A DNA stretch of 64,000 nt from JAJECS01 sp965198185 (GCA_965198185.1 CBDAOU010000001.1:1111211-1175210); one strand, 5' to 3'; positions 9,898 through 19,164 are shown, counted from the stretch's first letter. The notes: generated from the letters alone by a model not told the origin. Translations and numbers: made by a program.

Positions 9898-10025
9898 TCC
9901 CCCTCATCCTAACCTTCTCCCTCCAGGGGAGAAGGGACCGGACTCCCAAGCAAGCCACCATCTATCTGGGTATCGGGGTGCCTTGTTCCCTCTCCCCGAC
10001 GAGGGAGAGGGAAAGGGTGAGGGGG
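9898..10025 (+). repeat. two palindromic repeats of the CCCTCACCC/CTCTCCC family
   Basis: The gap between the convergent rnj and GH99-like genes holds two hairpin-forming units. The first (9898-9942) pairs TTCTCCCT with AGGGGAGAA; the second (9987-10025) pairs CCCTCTCCC with GGGAGAGGG and ends in a GGGTGAGGGGG run. The same sequence type recurs at about 24944, 44203 and 54758. Lying between converging genes, they may also act as terminators, but no T-run is present. Confidence 0.7.
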
Positions 10026-10031
10026 TCTGCT

Positions 10032-12452
10032 TCACCTACCACGCTCCGCCTGAATCCCCGCCGGCGGCACCGGCTCGAAATCCGGAATTGCTAGCGGCTC
10101 ATGGAGGAACACGGCAGGCGCGCTGAAGGTGTTTTGCACGACGCGGCCGTCGGGATAGATCTCGAGCCGCTGGATGCGTCCGCCGAGGGCGAACGTGATC
10201 GCGGGCTCGAGCGCGCGGCCATAGACCGTCTCGAAGGCCGCGGCCAGGGCGGCGTCGGTGGGGTTATAGACGTTGATCCAGTGATCGTTGCCGGCTTGCA
10301 CCACCAGTGGGTAGGTTCGGCCGTCGTCGTCGAAGGCCAGCGTCACGCTCGCGCCGTCCGCCGCCGTCGCCCGCCAGACGTCGTCCTGGGCCAACACCGT
10401 GTCCCCGATCGGCTGACCGTCGCTGTCCAGAATCTCGAATCGCCCGAGCGGCCGCGTCGCGTCCACCGACTGCACGAAACGCCGCGCAAGGCCGGTAGCC
10501 AGGTCGGTGGCGTTCAAGTAGATGATCTGGACAGATTCGGGCAGCTCGGCCAGCGTCGAATCGACTGCCCGGTCGGTGGTCAGGCTCACCACCAGGTCAT
10601 AGCCGCCCAGCGTGTCTGCCGTGGCCTGCTCCGGGGTGATGAAGTCGGCCTGGGGTACGTAGCGCCGCATGAAATGCCGCAGCAGCAGGCGCTGACTCTC
10701 GAATAGGTCGTTCGTGCCGAGCGGAAACGCGTCGGCGGGGTCTCCGATGATGACCGTGCGCGGCAGATCGTCGGCCCGTTTCTGCTCCAACTCGGCAAGT
10801 TGCGCCTGCGCCAGCTCATAGCGCCGCCATTCATAGGTGTCGTCGGGGAAGAGGTGCGAGCCCTCCCAGAACTCGTTCCAGCTGTAGATGAAGACCAGGC
10901 TGGGGCTGGTATGCGCGGCCAGCCAGGCGGTCTCCTGCAGATAGCGGTTGTCGTCGCGGACCACCCGCGGCAGCCGGTCGCGCGCGGCGACGCCGCGGTT
11001 GTCGAAGATGTAGTTCCAGGTCACGACGTGATGCCCGAACTGCGACTGGGGCACGTCCAGCACGAAGTTGAAGGGGGCGTAGTCGTCGGGCCAGCGCTCG
11101 AACGCCAGTTCCTGGACCTGGGACGGCGGCAGGTAGGCGACCGACCAGTCGAAGATCACGTCGACCTCAAGCGCCGTCTCGACGCGCAGTGCGAGCTCGG
11201 TGAAGAACCAGGTCCATGCCTCCGTGTCGTCCAGCGCCTCCGGAAAGCCAAGGGCGTAGACGACCACGGGGAGCCGGCCGTTCGCGTCGTAGAGCCACAG
11301 GTCTGGCGGGATTCCCTCGTAGAAGGCAATCACTTCGTCCGCGATCTTGCTCAGGCTGGTCTCGTCCGCGGCGATGTAGGCGCGGTCGCTCAGGACGGCC
11401 TGCCCGCCGCCGTGCAGCACCTCCCAGTCGTAGAACAGCCCGAGCTTCAGGTCGTGGCGTTCCAAGGAGTCCAGCACAGTGCTGGTGGGCGTCAGGTTCC
11501 CGCCGTCGTACCACTCCCAGAACACGCCGTCGACGCCCAGGTCGCGGATCAGCCGGAAGTTGGCGTCGTAGTAGGCGGGCGACCCAACCTGCTCCCGCGC
11601 GATACCAATGCGCTCCCACGTCAGCCCATGGGTGAAGTACTCCGTCGGCAGGAACTCCCGGTTCCACCAGTCGAAGAAGTGCACCGCACTGACCGGGCGC
11701 GGTGGCTGCAGGTGGGGCCGCTGGTCCGGGCGATGCGGCACGGTGGCGTAGGCGGGAATCAGGTCCGCGGCCTGGAGCAGGTCGAGCACCGAAATCCGCC
11801 GCGGCGCAACATCCGCGTCGGGGTCGTACACCCACGCCGCCCGTTGGGCCCGCAGGGCGTAGCCCATGTCTGTCTGCGCCACCGCCATGGGCAATCCGTG
11901 CAGGGTTATCGCCGCGTCGTTGTTGGCCAGCGGTCCGTCGGCGGTGCGAAACGCCGTCCGCAGCGCCGCTCGCCACGGCTCCGCGCCGTCGAGCAGCCCC
12001 AAATGTCGGGCCCGTATGCCCGACCAGCTATCGCCGGTGTCCGCCGACCAGTCGGCCGATGCCGGAATCCCAAACTGTTCGAGCAATTGGGCGTCGTGGT
12101 CCTTGGCCGCGAGCAGGTCCAGCAGATTCACCATGGCGGCGCCGCGTGTGGGGTCCGAGCGCACCAGGCCTCGTTCGAACACCTGCCGTACCCAGCCGTC
12201 GAGCAGGAAGCGGCGGGACACCGGCGCCCCGAGCGTGTCCTCCCCCCCCAGATCGCGCCATCCCGACCAGAGGCGCATACCCCGGTCGTCGCTGACCGAA
12301 AAGCCGAGCGCGGTGTCGTCTGTTGTGTCCACGGCGAAGAAGGCGCCGGCATTGATGGGCGTGGCCGGCTCGGCGGCGCGCACGCCGTGGGCGTCCGCGG
12401 CCATCGCCGCTGCCAGGCCCGCGATGCATGCCAACCACACGAGGACGCGCAT
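10032..12452 (-). CDS. secreted glycoside hydrolase family 99-like protein with QYFER-like modules
   Basis: Exported protein of about 806 residues. An Arg-containing n-region and a hydrophobic core (VLVWLACIAGLAAAMA) make a signal peptide. Residues 40-100 carry a short module with LGAPVSRRFLLDG and RQVFERGLV, and a second, diverged copy follows near 160-230. The central part has features I associate with GH99-like/DUF5010 TIM barrels: HFFDWWNREFLP, VDGVFWEWYDGG, LGLFYDWEV, and near the end SWNEFWEGSHLFP. The C-terminal third shows no motif I can name. The start at 12452 gives the shortest good signal peptide; ATG at 12524 is an alternative. The activity is inferred from fold-level similarity only. 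Confidence 0.65.
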   Translation of the reverse strand: MRVLVWLACIAGLAAAMAADAHGVRAAEPATPINAGAFFAVDTTDDTALGFSVSDDRGMRLWSGWRDLGGEDTLGAPVSRRFLLDGWVRQVFERGLVRSDPTRGAAMVNLLDLLAAKDHDAQLLEQFGIPASADWSADTGDSWSGIRARHLGLLDGAEPWRAALRTAFRTADGPLANNDAAITLHGLPMAVAQTDMGYALRAQRAAWVYDPDADVAPRRISVLDLLQAADLIPAYATVPHRPDQRPHLQPPRPVSAVHFFDWWNREFLPTEYFTHGLTWERIGIAREQVGSPAYYDANFRLIRDLGVDGVFWEWYDGGNLTPTSTVLDSLERHDLKLGLFYDWEVLHGGGQAVLSDRAYIAADETSLSKIADEVIAFYEGIPPDLWLYDANGRLPVVVYALGFPEALDDTEAWTWFFTELALRVETALEVDVIFDWSVAYLPPSQVQELAFERWPDDYAPFNFVLDVPQSQFGHHVVTWNYIFDNRGVAARDRLPRVVRDDNRYLQETAWLAAHTSPSLVFIYSWNEFWEGSHLFPDDTYEWRRYELAQAQLAELEQKRADDLPRTVIIGDPADAFPLGTNDLFESQRLLLRHFMRRYVPQADFITPEQATADTLGGYDLVVSLTTDRAVDSTLAELPESVQIIYLNATDLATGLARRFVQSVDATRPLGRFEILDSDGQPIGDTVLAQDDVWRATAADGASVTLAFDDDGRTYPLVVQAGNDHWINVYNPTDAALAAAFETVYGRALEPAITFALGGRIQRLEIYPDGRVVQNTFSAPAVFLHEPLAIPDFEPVPPAGIQAERGR

Positions 12453-12524
12453 GCGGCCCGCGACAGGCGGCCAGCCGCGCCTCCCGATGCGGACACGGGG
12501 GAAAACGTGAACCGCGGGCCTCAT

Positions 12525-12970
12525 CGGAGTCTGGTGGATCTTTCGTGGTGCTCGGGGGGAAACCGGGATTGGGGCTTGCCGAGGGGAGTTCAGCATGCCA
12601 GAGGGCGCGGATCGCAACGAGGCATGAGTTGCGAACGGGCAACCACATGGAATGCCCCTACGCCGGTCGGCTTGGGACAAGGGCTAGATTCCCGCTGCCG
12701 CGGGTATGACGGACCAAAACGACCCACTGCCGAGACCGGACCACACTGGAAAATCCTTTGGCGAGCCAGATATGATCGCGTGAAGGTCTGTCCACGCGCC
12801 GGAATCCACGGGTCGCCCGAGGCGGGCGCGGCGACGGCCTTCTAACTGAGATTCGGAACTCGCTCGGGAGGCACTAGTTCCACAGGACCCGGCGGCGGGC
12901 GGCAAGTCTGTCGACCGTCACTGAGGTCTAGCGCCGGCGCCGGTCAATCCGCGCCGGCAAGGAGTGCCTC
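12525..12970 (+). repeat. gene-free stretch with two dispersed palindromes
   Basis: No convincing gene is visible between the GH99-like gene and ftsK. A GGGC...GCCCCTAC palindrome lies at 12638-12661 and a CTAGATTCCCGC / GCGGGTATGAC imperfect palindrome at 12684-12711. Both belong to families repeated elsewhere in the window. The last 60 bases should contain the ftsK promoter and an AAGGAG Shine-Dalgarno at about 12959. Confidence 0.6.
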
Positions 12971-15145
12971 GTGGCCAAAACGCGCCGGGCAGCGGCTCCC
13001 GCGCCCCGCAAGTTGCGGGTGGAACGCTGGGACCTGCTGGGGCTCCTCGGGATCATCCTCAGTGCGCTTGGGCTGACCGCTTTCATCGGCCTCTTCAGCC
13101 GCGACGGCTTTGTCGTCGCCGCCAGCGGCGCGGCCTACATCGAGGTCTTTGGTCGCGCGGCGCCAATCGCCGCGCTCGCGAGTGTCCTCGTAGGCCCCGC
13201 GGTGCTGCTGGCCGGGGTGCGGAAGCGACCGGTCATGGGCGTGGGTCACGTCGGCGCGGCCGTGGTGTTCGTGCTGGGTCTGGCCGCGCTAGTGGGCCTG
13301 GCGGCCCCCGAGGGCGCGCTGCCAGCCGACAGCGGCGGCTGGATTGGCCGGTTCATCGGCCATGGGCTCGCGGCCAGCGTGGGCGGGGCTCCGGCATATG
13401 CGCTGCTGGCCATCGCGACAGTGGCCGCCGTCGGCTACGCGCTGCTGGCATCGGCTCGCGGCGCGGCGGCGACGCGGCTCGCGGGGCGGCTGCTGATCGA
13501 CGGCAGCGTGCGCATGGCACGAATCGCAGCTGCGATGGCCTCCGCCACGGCACGGCGCCTCGGGCCGATCTTCCGGCCTCAATCCGCGGCCGCTGGCCGC
13601 AGCAAGTCGGCAGCGCCCGCGCCGGCGGCTGCTTCAGCCGAAGAGGTCAATGGCTCGACGACACCGGAAGACTGGCAGCAGGGACCGCTGATCCGCACCG
13701 CACCCACCGCTACGGCATCGCCCGCCGCCGAGGACGACGGCGAGGGTCCATGGACGCTGCCGGCCATCGATCTGCTGCAGCCAACGCCGCCCGCGACGGA
13801 CGTTCCCGACGCCGAGATCCGGGCCAAGGCCCAGGTGATCGTGGATACGTTGGCCTCCTTCAACATCGAGGCCAGCGTGCCGGAAGCCATTCCGGGTCCC
13901 GTAGTTACCCAGTACTTGGTGCGGCCCGGCACGGGGGTCAAGGTGGCGCGGATCACCGCGCTGGCCAACGACCTGGCTCTGAAGCTGGCCGCGCGGAGCC
14001 TGCGCATCGAGGCGCCGGTGCCGGGGCGGCCCTACTTGGGCATCGAGCTGCCGAACGACGAGCCGCTGGTCGTGACCGTGCGCGAGGTCATGGAGGCCGA
14101 GGCGTGGGTGACGTCACGCTCCAACCTCAAGCTGGCGCTGGGCAAGGACGTGGTCGGCATGGTGCGCGTGGTCGACCTGACGGCGATGCCGCACCTGCTG
14201 ATCGCGGGCTCCACCGGCGCCGGGAAGTCGGTGTGCCTCACGTCGCTGATCACCGGCCTGCTGTGCCAGGCCACGCCGGACGAGCTGCATTTGGTGTTGA
14301 TCGACCCCAAGATGGTCGAGCTGGTGACCTTCGACGGCGTGCCCCATCTGCGCATGCCCGTCGTGACGGACATCGACGACGCGGTGCCGGTGCTCACGTG
14401 GGTCAGCCGCGAGATGGCCCGGCGCTACCGCATCTTCAACAAGGCCGGGGTGCGAAACCTCAGCGCCTATAACGCGAACCCGACGGAGGCCACCGACGGC
14501 AAGCCGTTGCCCTATCTGGTCACGGTGATCGATGAGCTGGCGGACCTGATGATGACGGCGCCGGGCGACGTCGAACGACTGCTGGCCCGCCTGGCTCAGC
14601 TGGCGCGCGCCACGGGCATCCATCTGGTGGTCTCGACCCAGCGACCGTCGGTGGACGTGGTCACGGGCCTGATCAAGGCCAATTTCCCGACGCGCATCTC
14701 CTTCATGGTCAGCAGCCAGGCCGATTCCCGCACGATCCTGGACGGGGCCGGCGCCGAGCGGCTGATCGGCCGCGGCGACATGCTCTTCGCCCCGCCGGAG
14801 GGCGGCAAGCCCATCCGCGTGCAAGGGGTGTACACCGACGACGCGGAGATCAAGGCCGTGGTCGATCACTGGTGCGCGCAGGGCGAGCCGCAGACCTTGA
14901 CGACCGACGATCTGCGGGACGCCGCGGAGCAGGGCGACTCCGAAGAAGACGAGCTCTACGTGTCCGCGACGGAGCTGGTGATGCGGCACGAGAGCATCAC
15001 GCCCGATCTGCTCAGCCGCGAGCTTCAGGTCGGCCGATCCAAGGCGCAAAAGCTGGCCATGCAGCTGGAGGCCGAGGGCTTTGTCGGTCCGCCGGAGCCG
15101 CAGTCGGCCCGGCGTCCGGTGCTGCAGCGCAGCGAGACGGCCTAG
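12971..15145 (+). CDS. ftsK: DNA translocase FtsK/SpoIIIE
   Basis: Septum-associated motor that pumps chromosomal DNA during division. The 724-residue protein has about four N-terminal membrane segments (roughly residues 20-40, 60-80, 93-112, 135-158) and a short Ala/Pro-rich linker, much shorter than in E. coli. The motor domain has Walker A GSTGAGKSVCL near 414, Walker B LHLVLIDPKMVEL near 438 and STQRPSVDVVTG near 556. A C-terminal gamma winged-helix follows (about 655-705, SRELQVGRSKAQKLA). The GTG at 12971 is preceded by AAGGAG. It is a stand-alone gene between repeats and the two DapA-like aldolases. Confidence 0.94.
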   Translation: MAKTRRAAAPAPRKLRVERWDLLGLLGIILSALGLTAFIGLFSRDGFVVAASGAAYIEVFGRAAPIAALASVLVGPAVLLAGVRKRPVMGVGHVGAAVVFVLGLAALVGLAAPEGALPADSGGWIGRFIGHGLAASVGGAPAYALLAIATVAAVGYALLASARGAAATRLAGRLLIDGSVRMARIAAAMASATARRLGPIFRPQSAAAGRSKSAAPAPAAASAEEVNGSTTPEDWQQGPLIRTAPTATASPAAEDDGEGPWTLPAIDLLQPTPPATDVPDAEIRAKAQVIVDTLASFNIEASVPEAIPGPVVTQYLVRPGTGVKVARITALANDLALKLAARSLRIEAPVPGRPYLGIELPNDEPLVVTVREVMEAEAWVTSRSNLKLALGKDVVGMVRVVDLTAMPHLLIAGSTGAGKSVCLTSLITGLLCQATPDELHLVLIDPKMVELVTFDGVPHLRMPVVTDIDDAVPVLTWVSREMARRYRIFNKAGVRNLSAYNANPTEATDGKPLPYLVTVIDELADLMMTAPGDVERLLARLAQLARATGIHLVVSTQRPSVDVVTGLIKANFPTRISFMVSSQADSRTILDGAGAERLIGRGDMLFAPPEGGKPIRVQGVYTDDAEIKAVVDHWCAQGEPQTLTTDDLRDAAEQGDSEEDELYVSATELVMRHESITPDLLSRELQVGRSKAQKLAMQLEAEGFVGPPEPQSARRPVLQRSETA

Positions 15146-15251
15146 CCACGGCGCGGCGCATTGACGCTGGCGCCCAGCCCGGCTATAAGCGACACAGTCG
15201 CCGGGCGTGCGCGACCGACAGCGGCGCCACAAGCTGGTGGAGGCTCTGCCG

Positions 15252-16181
15252 ATGACGCGTGACGAAGTCCGGGAACTGATTCAGGGGCCGATTGCGACGG
15301 TCCCCACACCCTTCGACGCCGATTACGAGGTCGACCACGGCTGCATGCACGCGGTCACGCAGTGGTGGGTGGAGCAGGGCCTGGTGAAGGGCGCCGCCGT
15401 GATCAAGGTGGCGGCGGCCATGGGCGAAGGCCCCATGCTGAGCGACAACGAGTGGCCCGCGCTGTTGCGCACGGTCGTGCAGGCGGCCGACGACCGCGCG
15501 ACCATTGTCTGCGGCCTGCACTACAAGGACACCAAGCGCACGATCGAGGACGCCAAGCGCGCCCAGGACCTGGGCGCCATGGCGCTGCAGGTGTGTCCGC
15601 CGGTATTCAATCTGCCGAGCCAGGGCGACGTGATCGACTACTTCAGCGACCTGTCCGACGCCATCGAGATCGGCGTCATGGTCTATCACACCCACTGGCT
15701 GCCCGGGGGTCGGATGGAAGTGGACACCTTGGACAAGATTGCCGACATCGACCAGGTGGTGAGCATCAAGTGGGCGGCGCCGGCGGATGTTGATTACGAC
15801 GAGATGGCTCGCTTCACGGACCGCGTGAGCGTGATCGACAACGGCGGCGGGCCGATTCGTTGCCACCAGCTTGGCGGGCGCGGGTACATCAACCTCACCT
15901 CGGATATCCATCCGCCGCACGACCTGCGCGTATGGGAACTCATTGAAGCGAAGGAATACGACGAGGCGCATACGCTGTTCGACTCCGTGAATGAGCCGCT
16001 GCGCCTGTTCGCCGAGCGCATGGACCAGCGGTCAGGCGGGCAGGGACGGGTGAAGAAGGGGCTGATGGCGGTGATGGGCCGTCCGATGGGGGCCTCGCGG
16101 CCGCCGTCGAAGCCCCTCAACGACCAGGAACTCGATGAGCTCCGTGAGATCGTGCGCGGCTTCGGATGGCCGGTGGCGTGA
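15252..16181 (+). CDS. DapA-family aldolase, first of a tandem pair
   Basis: Member of the dihydrodipicolinate synthase/N-acetylneuraminate lyase family (309 residues). The barrel N-terminus IATVPTPFDADYEVD and the Schiff-base lysine in VVSIKWA near residue 180 are present. The usual GTTGE motif is replaced by KVAAAMGEGP, and the tyrosine sits in VMVYHTHWLPG. It is therefore unlikely to be the lysine enzyme and more likely acts on another 2-oxo acid aldol. The ATG at 15252 gives the expected family N-terminus; the frame is open 15 codons further upstream. The next gene is a related aldolase 40 bp downstream. Confidence 0.8.
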   Translation: MTRDEVRELIQGPIATVPTPFDADYEVDHGCMHAVTQWWVEQGLVKGAAVIKVAAAMGEGPMLSDNEWPALLRTVVQAADDRATIVCGLHYKDTKRTIEDAKRAQDLGAMALQVCPPVFNLPSQGDVIDYFSDLSDAIEIGVMVYHTHWLPGGRMEVDTLDKIADIDQVVSIKWAAPADVDYDEMARFTDRVSVIDNGGGPIRCHQLGGRGYINLTSDIHPPHDLRVWELIEAKEYDEAHTLFDSVNEPLRLFAERMDQRSGGQGRVKKGLMAVMGRPMGASRPPSKPLNDQELDELREIVRGFGWPVA

Positions 16182-16221
16182 CGCCGCAGCCGACATCATC
16201 GTGGCAACGGAAGGTATTCGC

Positions 16222-17169
16222 ATGCTGACCATGGACGAGGCGAAAGAACGGCTGCAGGGCGTGGTTGTGCCGATCGCGACGATTTTCACCGACGACGGCG
16301 CGGTCGATCTCGACGGCTTGGCGTCCAACGTGCAGTGGCTGATCGACCAGGGCGCGCGGCAAGGGAACACCGTGCTGCTGGCCGCGGGGTCCGGCGGCGA
16401 TTTCACCGTGCTGAGCACGGAAGAGCGCCGCCAAGTGATCCAGACCATTGTGGACGTGAGCGGAGGGCGGGTCCCGGTGATGGCGGGGGTGCAGAGCACC
16501 GATATCCGGGTCGTGATCGAGCTGTGCCAGTTCTGCGAGGACTTGGGCGTCGACGCGGCGCAGATTAGCGCGGCGTACTACTACACGGTGACGCCGGAGG
16601 ATGCCGTGGCCTGGCACGTCGAAGTGGCGCGGCACACCAACGTCGGCTTCGCCGCCTACAGCCATTGGTACAGCGGGTCGAAATATGACGTGCCGGTGGA
16701 CCTGATGGCCGAGCTGGTCGAGCTGCCCAACACGATCGCGGTCAAGTGGGGCTCGCCGGACATGGGCAGCCACCTGGAGGGCCTGCGCCGGTTCGTGCCG
16801 CTGGCGGCGGTGGTGGACAACTCGCCGCTGGTGGTCCTGGGCCACATTCTGGGCTGCCGCGGCTGGATCAGCCACGTGCCGAACTTCCTGCCGCAGCACT
16901 CGTGGCGCGTGTGCGACCTGATGCAGGCCCGCGAGTACGAAGAGGCCCAGCGCGTATTCGATGACTTCATGGTTCCCTACGGCGAGATAATCGGCGGCAT
17001 CGGTGCGCAGACGGCCGGCGAGGGCGTGTTCGTGAAGCCATGGATGGCGGCCATGGGCCTCCGGGCCGGCGGCTCGCGGCTGCCGTCGCGGGATGCCGCC
17101 GCAACGCCCGAGACGCACGCAAAGATTCGCTCGATTCTGGCCCGGCAGCGCGAGGCGGTGCCGGCCTAG
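16222..17169 (+). CDS. DapA-family aldolase, second of a tandem pair
   Basis: 315-residue aldolase paralogous to its upstream neighbour. Family features are VVVPIATIFTDDGAVD at the N-terminus, AAGSGGDF in place of GTTGE, a tyrosine-rich AYYYTVTPED, and the putative Schiff-base lysine in IAVKWGS near residue 175. The normal catalytic-tyrosine strand reads FAAYSHWYSG. The pair looks like a duplicated and diverged catabolic aldolase, perhaps a heteromeric enzyme or two steps on similar substrates. The substrate cannot be deduced. The start at 16222 (GGTATTCGC before ATG) was chosen over an upstream in-frame ATG that overlaps the first gene. Confidence 0.78.
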   Translation: MLTMDEAKERLQGVVVPIATIFTDDGAVDLDGLASNVQWLIDQGARQGNTVLLAAGSGGDFTVLSTEERRQVIQTIVDVSGGRVPVMAGVQSTDIRVVIELCQFCEDLGVDAAQISAAYYYTVTPEDAVAWHVEVARHTNVGFAAYSHWYSGSKYDVPVDLMAELVELPNTIAVKWGSPDMGSHLEGLRRFVPLAAVVDNSPLVVLGHILGCRGWISHVPNFLPQHSWRVCDLMQAREYEEAQRVFDDFMVPYGEIIGGIGAQTAGEGVFVKPWMAAMGLRAGGSRLPSRDAAATPETHAKIRSILARQREAVPA

Positions 17170-17177
17170 GGTGCTCC

Positions 17178-17257
17178 GGTGGCCCGCGCTGCGTGCAGCG
17201 TGGGACTGAGACCAGCGTTGAGCCCTTCCGTCTCCCAGGCTGCCCGCAGGCTGGGCC
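17178..17257 (+). repeat. two GGCCC-GCTGCGTGCAGC palindromes
   Basis: Two copies of a dispersed palindrome whose core reads GCTGC.TGCAGC (17178-17204) or AGGCTGCCCGCAGGCT (17233-17257), flanked by GGTGGCCC or GGGCCAC. At least six further copies occur (near 25011, 37507, 37690, 45766, 50368, 50412), always outside genes. Confidence 0.75.
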
Positions 17258-17314
17258 ACTGTGCATTACAATGTCATGCAGACCGTGGGGCGGCAGATAC
17301 AAACGAGGGTATTG

Positions 17315-17578
17315 ATGCCGGCCAACAAGCTGGTGCAGGCGCGCATCGACGGGGCGGTAAAGGAAGAGGCGGCGGCGGTGCTGGCCGCCATGGGCTTGAC
17401 CGTATCCGATGCGGTGCGGCTCTTGCTGACCCGTGTAGCGCACGATAAGGCGCTGCCGTTTGCCCCGCTCACTCCCAACGAGACCACGATCGCGGCGATG
17501 AAGGAAGCGCGCCGGGGCAATCTGCCGCAGTTCACCAACGTGCAGGAGCTACTTGACGACCTGCACGCGCCGGAGTAA
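17315..17578 (+). CDS. RelB/DinJ-family antitoxin
   Basis: 87-residue protein with the ribbon-helix-helix N-terminus typical of RelB/DinJ: KLVQARIDGAVKEEAAAVL followed by MGLTVSDAVRLLLTRV and a disordered C-terminal tail (NLPQFTNVQELLDDL) of the type that wraps the toxin. The ATG at 17315 is the natural start; the frame extends upstream without family similarity. It would neutralise the YafQ-like product encoded immediately downstream and repress the operon by binding the promoter just upstream (TGCATTACAATGTCATGCA at 17261-17279 is a partial inverted repeat that could be the operator). Confidence 0.85.
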   Translation: MPANKLVQARIDGAVKEEAAAVLAAMGLTVSDAVRLLLTRVAHDKALPFAPLTPNETTIAAMKEARRGNLPQFTNVQELLDDLHAPE

Positions 17579-17604
17579 GCCGACCCGAGCAACCCAAGCG
17601 TCGA

Positions 17605-17877
17605 CTGGAACGCACCCGGCAGTTCAAGCGCGACTACAAGCGCGTCTCCAGGGGACGACACGGCCGAAGCCTCGACGTCAGGTTGACACCGATCGTGCTG
17701 GCCCTGGCCAACGATGAGCCGCTGGAGGTTCGACATCGCGATCACGCGCTCGGCGGCGCATGGTCCGACTTTCGGGATTTCCATGTGAGGCCTGACCTGG
17801 TGCTGATCTACCAGAAGCCAGACGAGGTCACGCTTCGGCTTGTTCGACTTGGGTCGCATTCAGAGTTGGGGCTTTGA
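17605..17877 (+). CDS. YafQ-family mRNA interferase toxin lacking a standard start codon
   Basis: The frame from about 17557 to 17877 encodes a YafQ-like toxin: TRQFKRDYKR near the N-terminus, then DHALGGAWSDFRDFHVRPD, LVLIYQK, and a C-terminal RLGSHSEL. Histidines matching E. coli YafQ catalytic positions (DH, FHVRPD, GSHSE) are present, while the usual Trp after Pro-Asp is Leu and the final Phe is Gly. No ATG, GTG or TTG precedes the conserved N-terminus; the only candidates are CTG at 17605 or initiation coupled to the relB stop at 17576. The first standard start (TTG 17683) would delete the first 26 or more residues. The gene may be crippled or use CTG. Confidence 0.65.
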   Translation: MERTRQFKRDYKRVSRGRHGRSLDVRLTPIVLALANDEPLEVRHRDHALGGAWSDFRDFHVRPDLVLIYQKPDEVTLRLVRLGSHSELGL

Positions 17878-17926
17878 GGTTGCCGGCCTGGCGGCGCGAG
17901 GCGGTGCCCGCCTAGGAGTTTGGGAA

Positions 17927-18091
17927 GGGCGGTTCGCGAACCGCCCCTACGTTCCACCGCGGACGGCGCTGAACGACCGCGTAGGGGCAGTCCTGGTGGC
18001 TGCCCGGCTCGGGGTAACCCAAGGGCGCCCACTAGGGACGCCCCTACAAGACATCATCCGGTGTAGGGGCAGCCCTCGTGGCTGCCCGCTA
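17927..18091 (+). repeat. cluster of four CCCCTAC-ended palindromes
   Basis: Four palindromes of about 24-29 bp stand head to tail, each with one end reading GTAGGGGC or GCCCCTAC: 17927-17950 (stem GGGCGGTTCG/CGAACCGCCC), 17981-18008 (GGGCAG/CTGCCC type), 18021-18047 (GGGCGCCC/GGGACGCCC) and 18063-18091. Stems differ but the CCCCTAC terminus is constant. Other members lie near 12638, 19185, 25147, 34491, 37768, 45523 and 45627. They resemble REP-type extragenic repeats. The last unit abuts the IS630 element. Confidence 0.8.
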
Positions 18092-19164
18092 GTGGTGTGT
18101 CTCAAGAATAGCTTTACAGCGGGTGACCTTGCCGAGGATGGACTCCACCGACGCGGCAGACGAAGCGCTTGGGGCAGCGTTGTAGGCCGCGACGAAGCCC
18201 TCGATGGCCGCCACGAGGTCCGGCACGCTGCGGAACACGCCGCGGCGCAGCTGTTTCTCGGTGAGTTCGCGGAACCAGCGCTCCACGAGGTTGAGCCAGG
18301 ACGCACTGGTGGGGGTGAAGTGGAGGTGGAAGCGCGGGCGTCGGGCCAGCCAGTGCCGCACCCGGGGGTGGGTGCGTGCCGTAGTTGTCCAGGATCAGGT
18401 GCAGGGCCACCGCCGGCGGAAACTCCCGGTCGAGCCGGCGCAAGAACGTGAGGAACTCTTGGTGGCGGTGGCGCGGCAGGCACTGGCCGATGACCGTGCC
18501 CTCCAGCAGGTCGAGTGCGGCGAACAGGGTGGTGGTGCCGTGCCGCTGGTAGTCGTGGGTCATGGTGCCGGCGCGGCCCCGCTTCATCGGCAGGCCGGGC
18601 TGCGTGCGGTCCAGCGCTTGAATCTGACTCTTCTCGTCCACGCACAAGACCACCGCCTGGTCCGGCGGGTTCAGGTACAGCCCCACCACATCGGTCAGCT
18701 TGGCCACAACGGCCGGGTCGCGCGAGAGCTTGAAGGTGCGCACGCGGTGGGGCTTGAGGCCATGGGCGTCCCAGATGCGCTGCACCGTGGCCGGACTCAC
18801 TCCCTGGGCGCGGGCTATGGACCGACAGCTCCAGTGGGTCGCCCCCGGGGGCGTGGTGTGCAGGGTGGCCGCGACGATCGCCCGGATCGTGGCCGCGGGA
18901 ATCTGGGGCTTGCGGCCGCGCCCCGGCTGGATCTCGGTCAGGCCGGTCGGCCCCCGGTCCGCAAAGCGCTGCCGCCACAGCCGCACCGTGGGGCGGCTGG
19001 CCCCAAGTCCCGGGCGATCTGGCTGGTGGCCATCCCCTCCGCCGCCGAAGCACCAGGCGCGCCCGCGCGGCCACCGCCTGCGGCGTGCTGGGCGCCCGCA
19101 CCCAGGCCTCCAACACGCGGCGCTGCTGCGCCGACACCGCGAGGGCTGGGGCCGCACGTCCCAT
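18089..19164 (-). pseudogene. IS630-family transposase, at least two frameshifts
   Basis: DDE transposase remnant. The N-terminal helix-turn-helix (starting MGRAAPALAVSAQQRR at 19164) is in one frame, the central part with SRPTVRLWRQRFADRG, the first catalytic Asp in VLCVDEKSQIQALDR and the second in LILDNYGTH is in another, and the C-terminus with the catalytic Glu in SWLNLVERWF, ending ILGKVTRCK, is in a third. All three acidic residues are still recognisable, but the gene cannot give a single product without frameshifting at two places (about 19045 and 18370). IS630 elements sometimes use one programmed shift; two make decay more likely. Confidence 0.8.

Noticed and set aside
9898..10025. 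rho-independent terminators of rnj and the GH99-like gene
   Set aside because: Hairpins are good but neither is followed by a T tract, and the same sequences recur as a dispersed repeat in non-terminator contexts.
10800..12845. long plus-strand ORF opposite the GH99-like gene
   Set aside because: Antisense shadow; the minus-strand frame has a signal peptide and domain motifs.
17927..18091. CRISPR array at the cluster of four palindromes
   Set aside because: Units differ in stem sequence, spacing is irregular and each is itself palindromic with no unique spacers of constant length.
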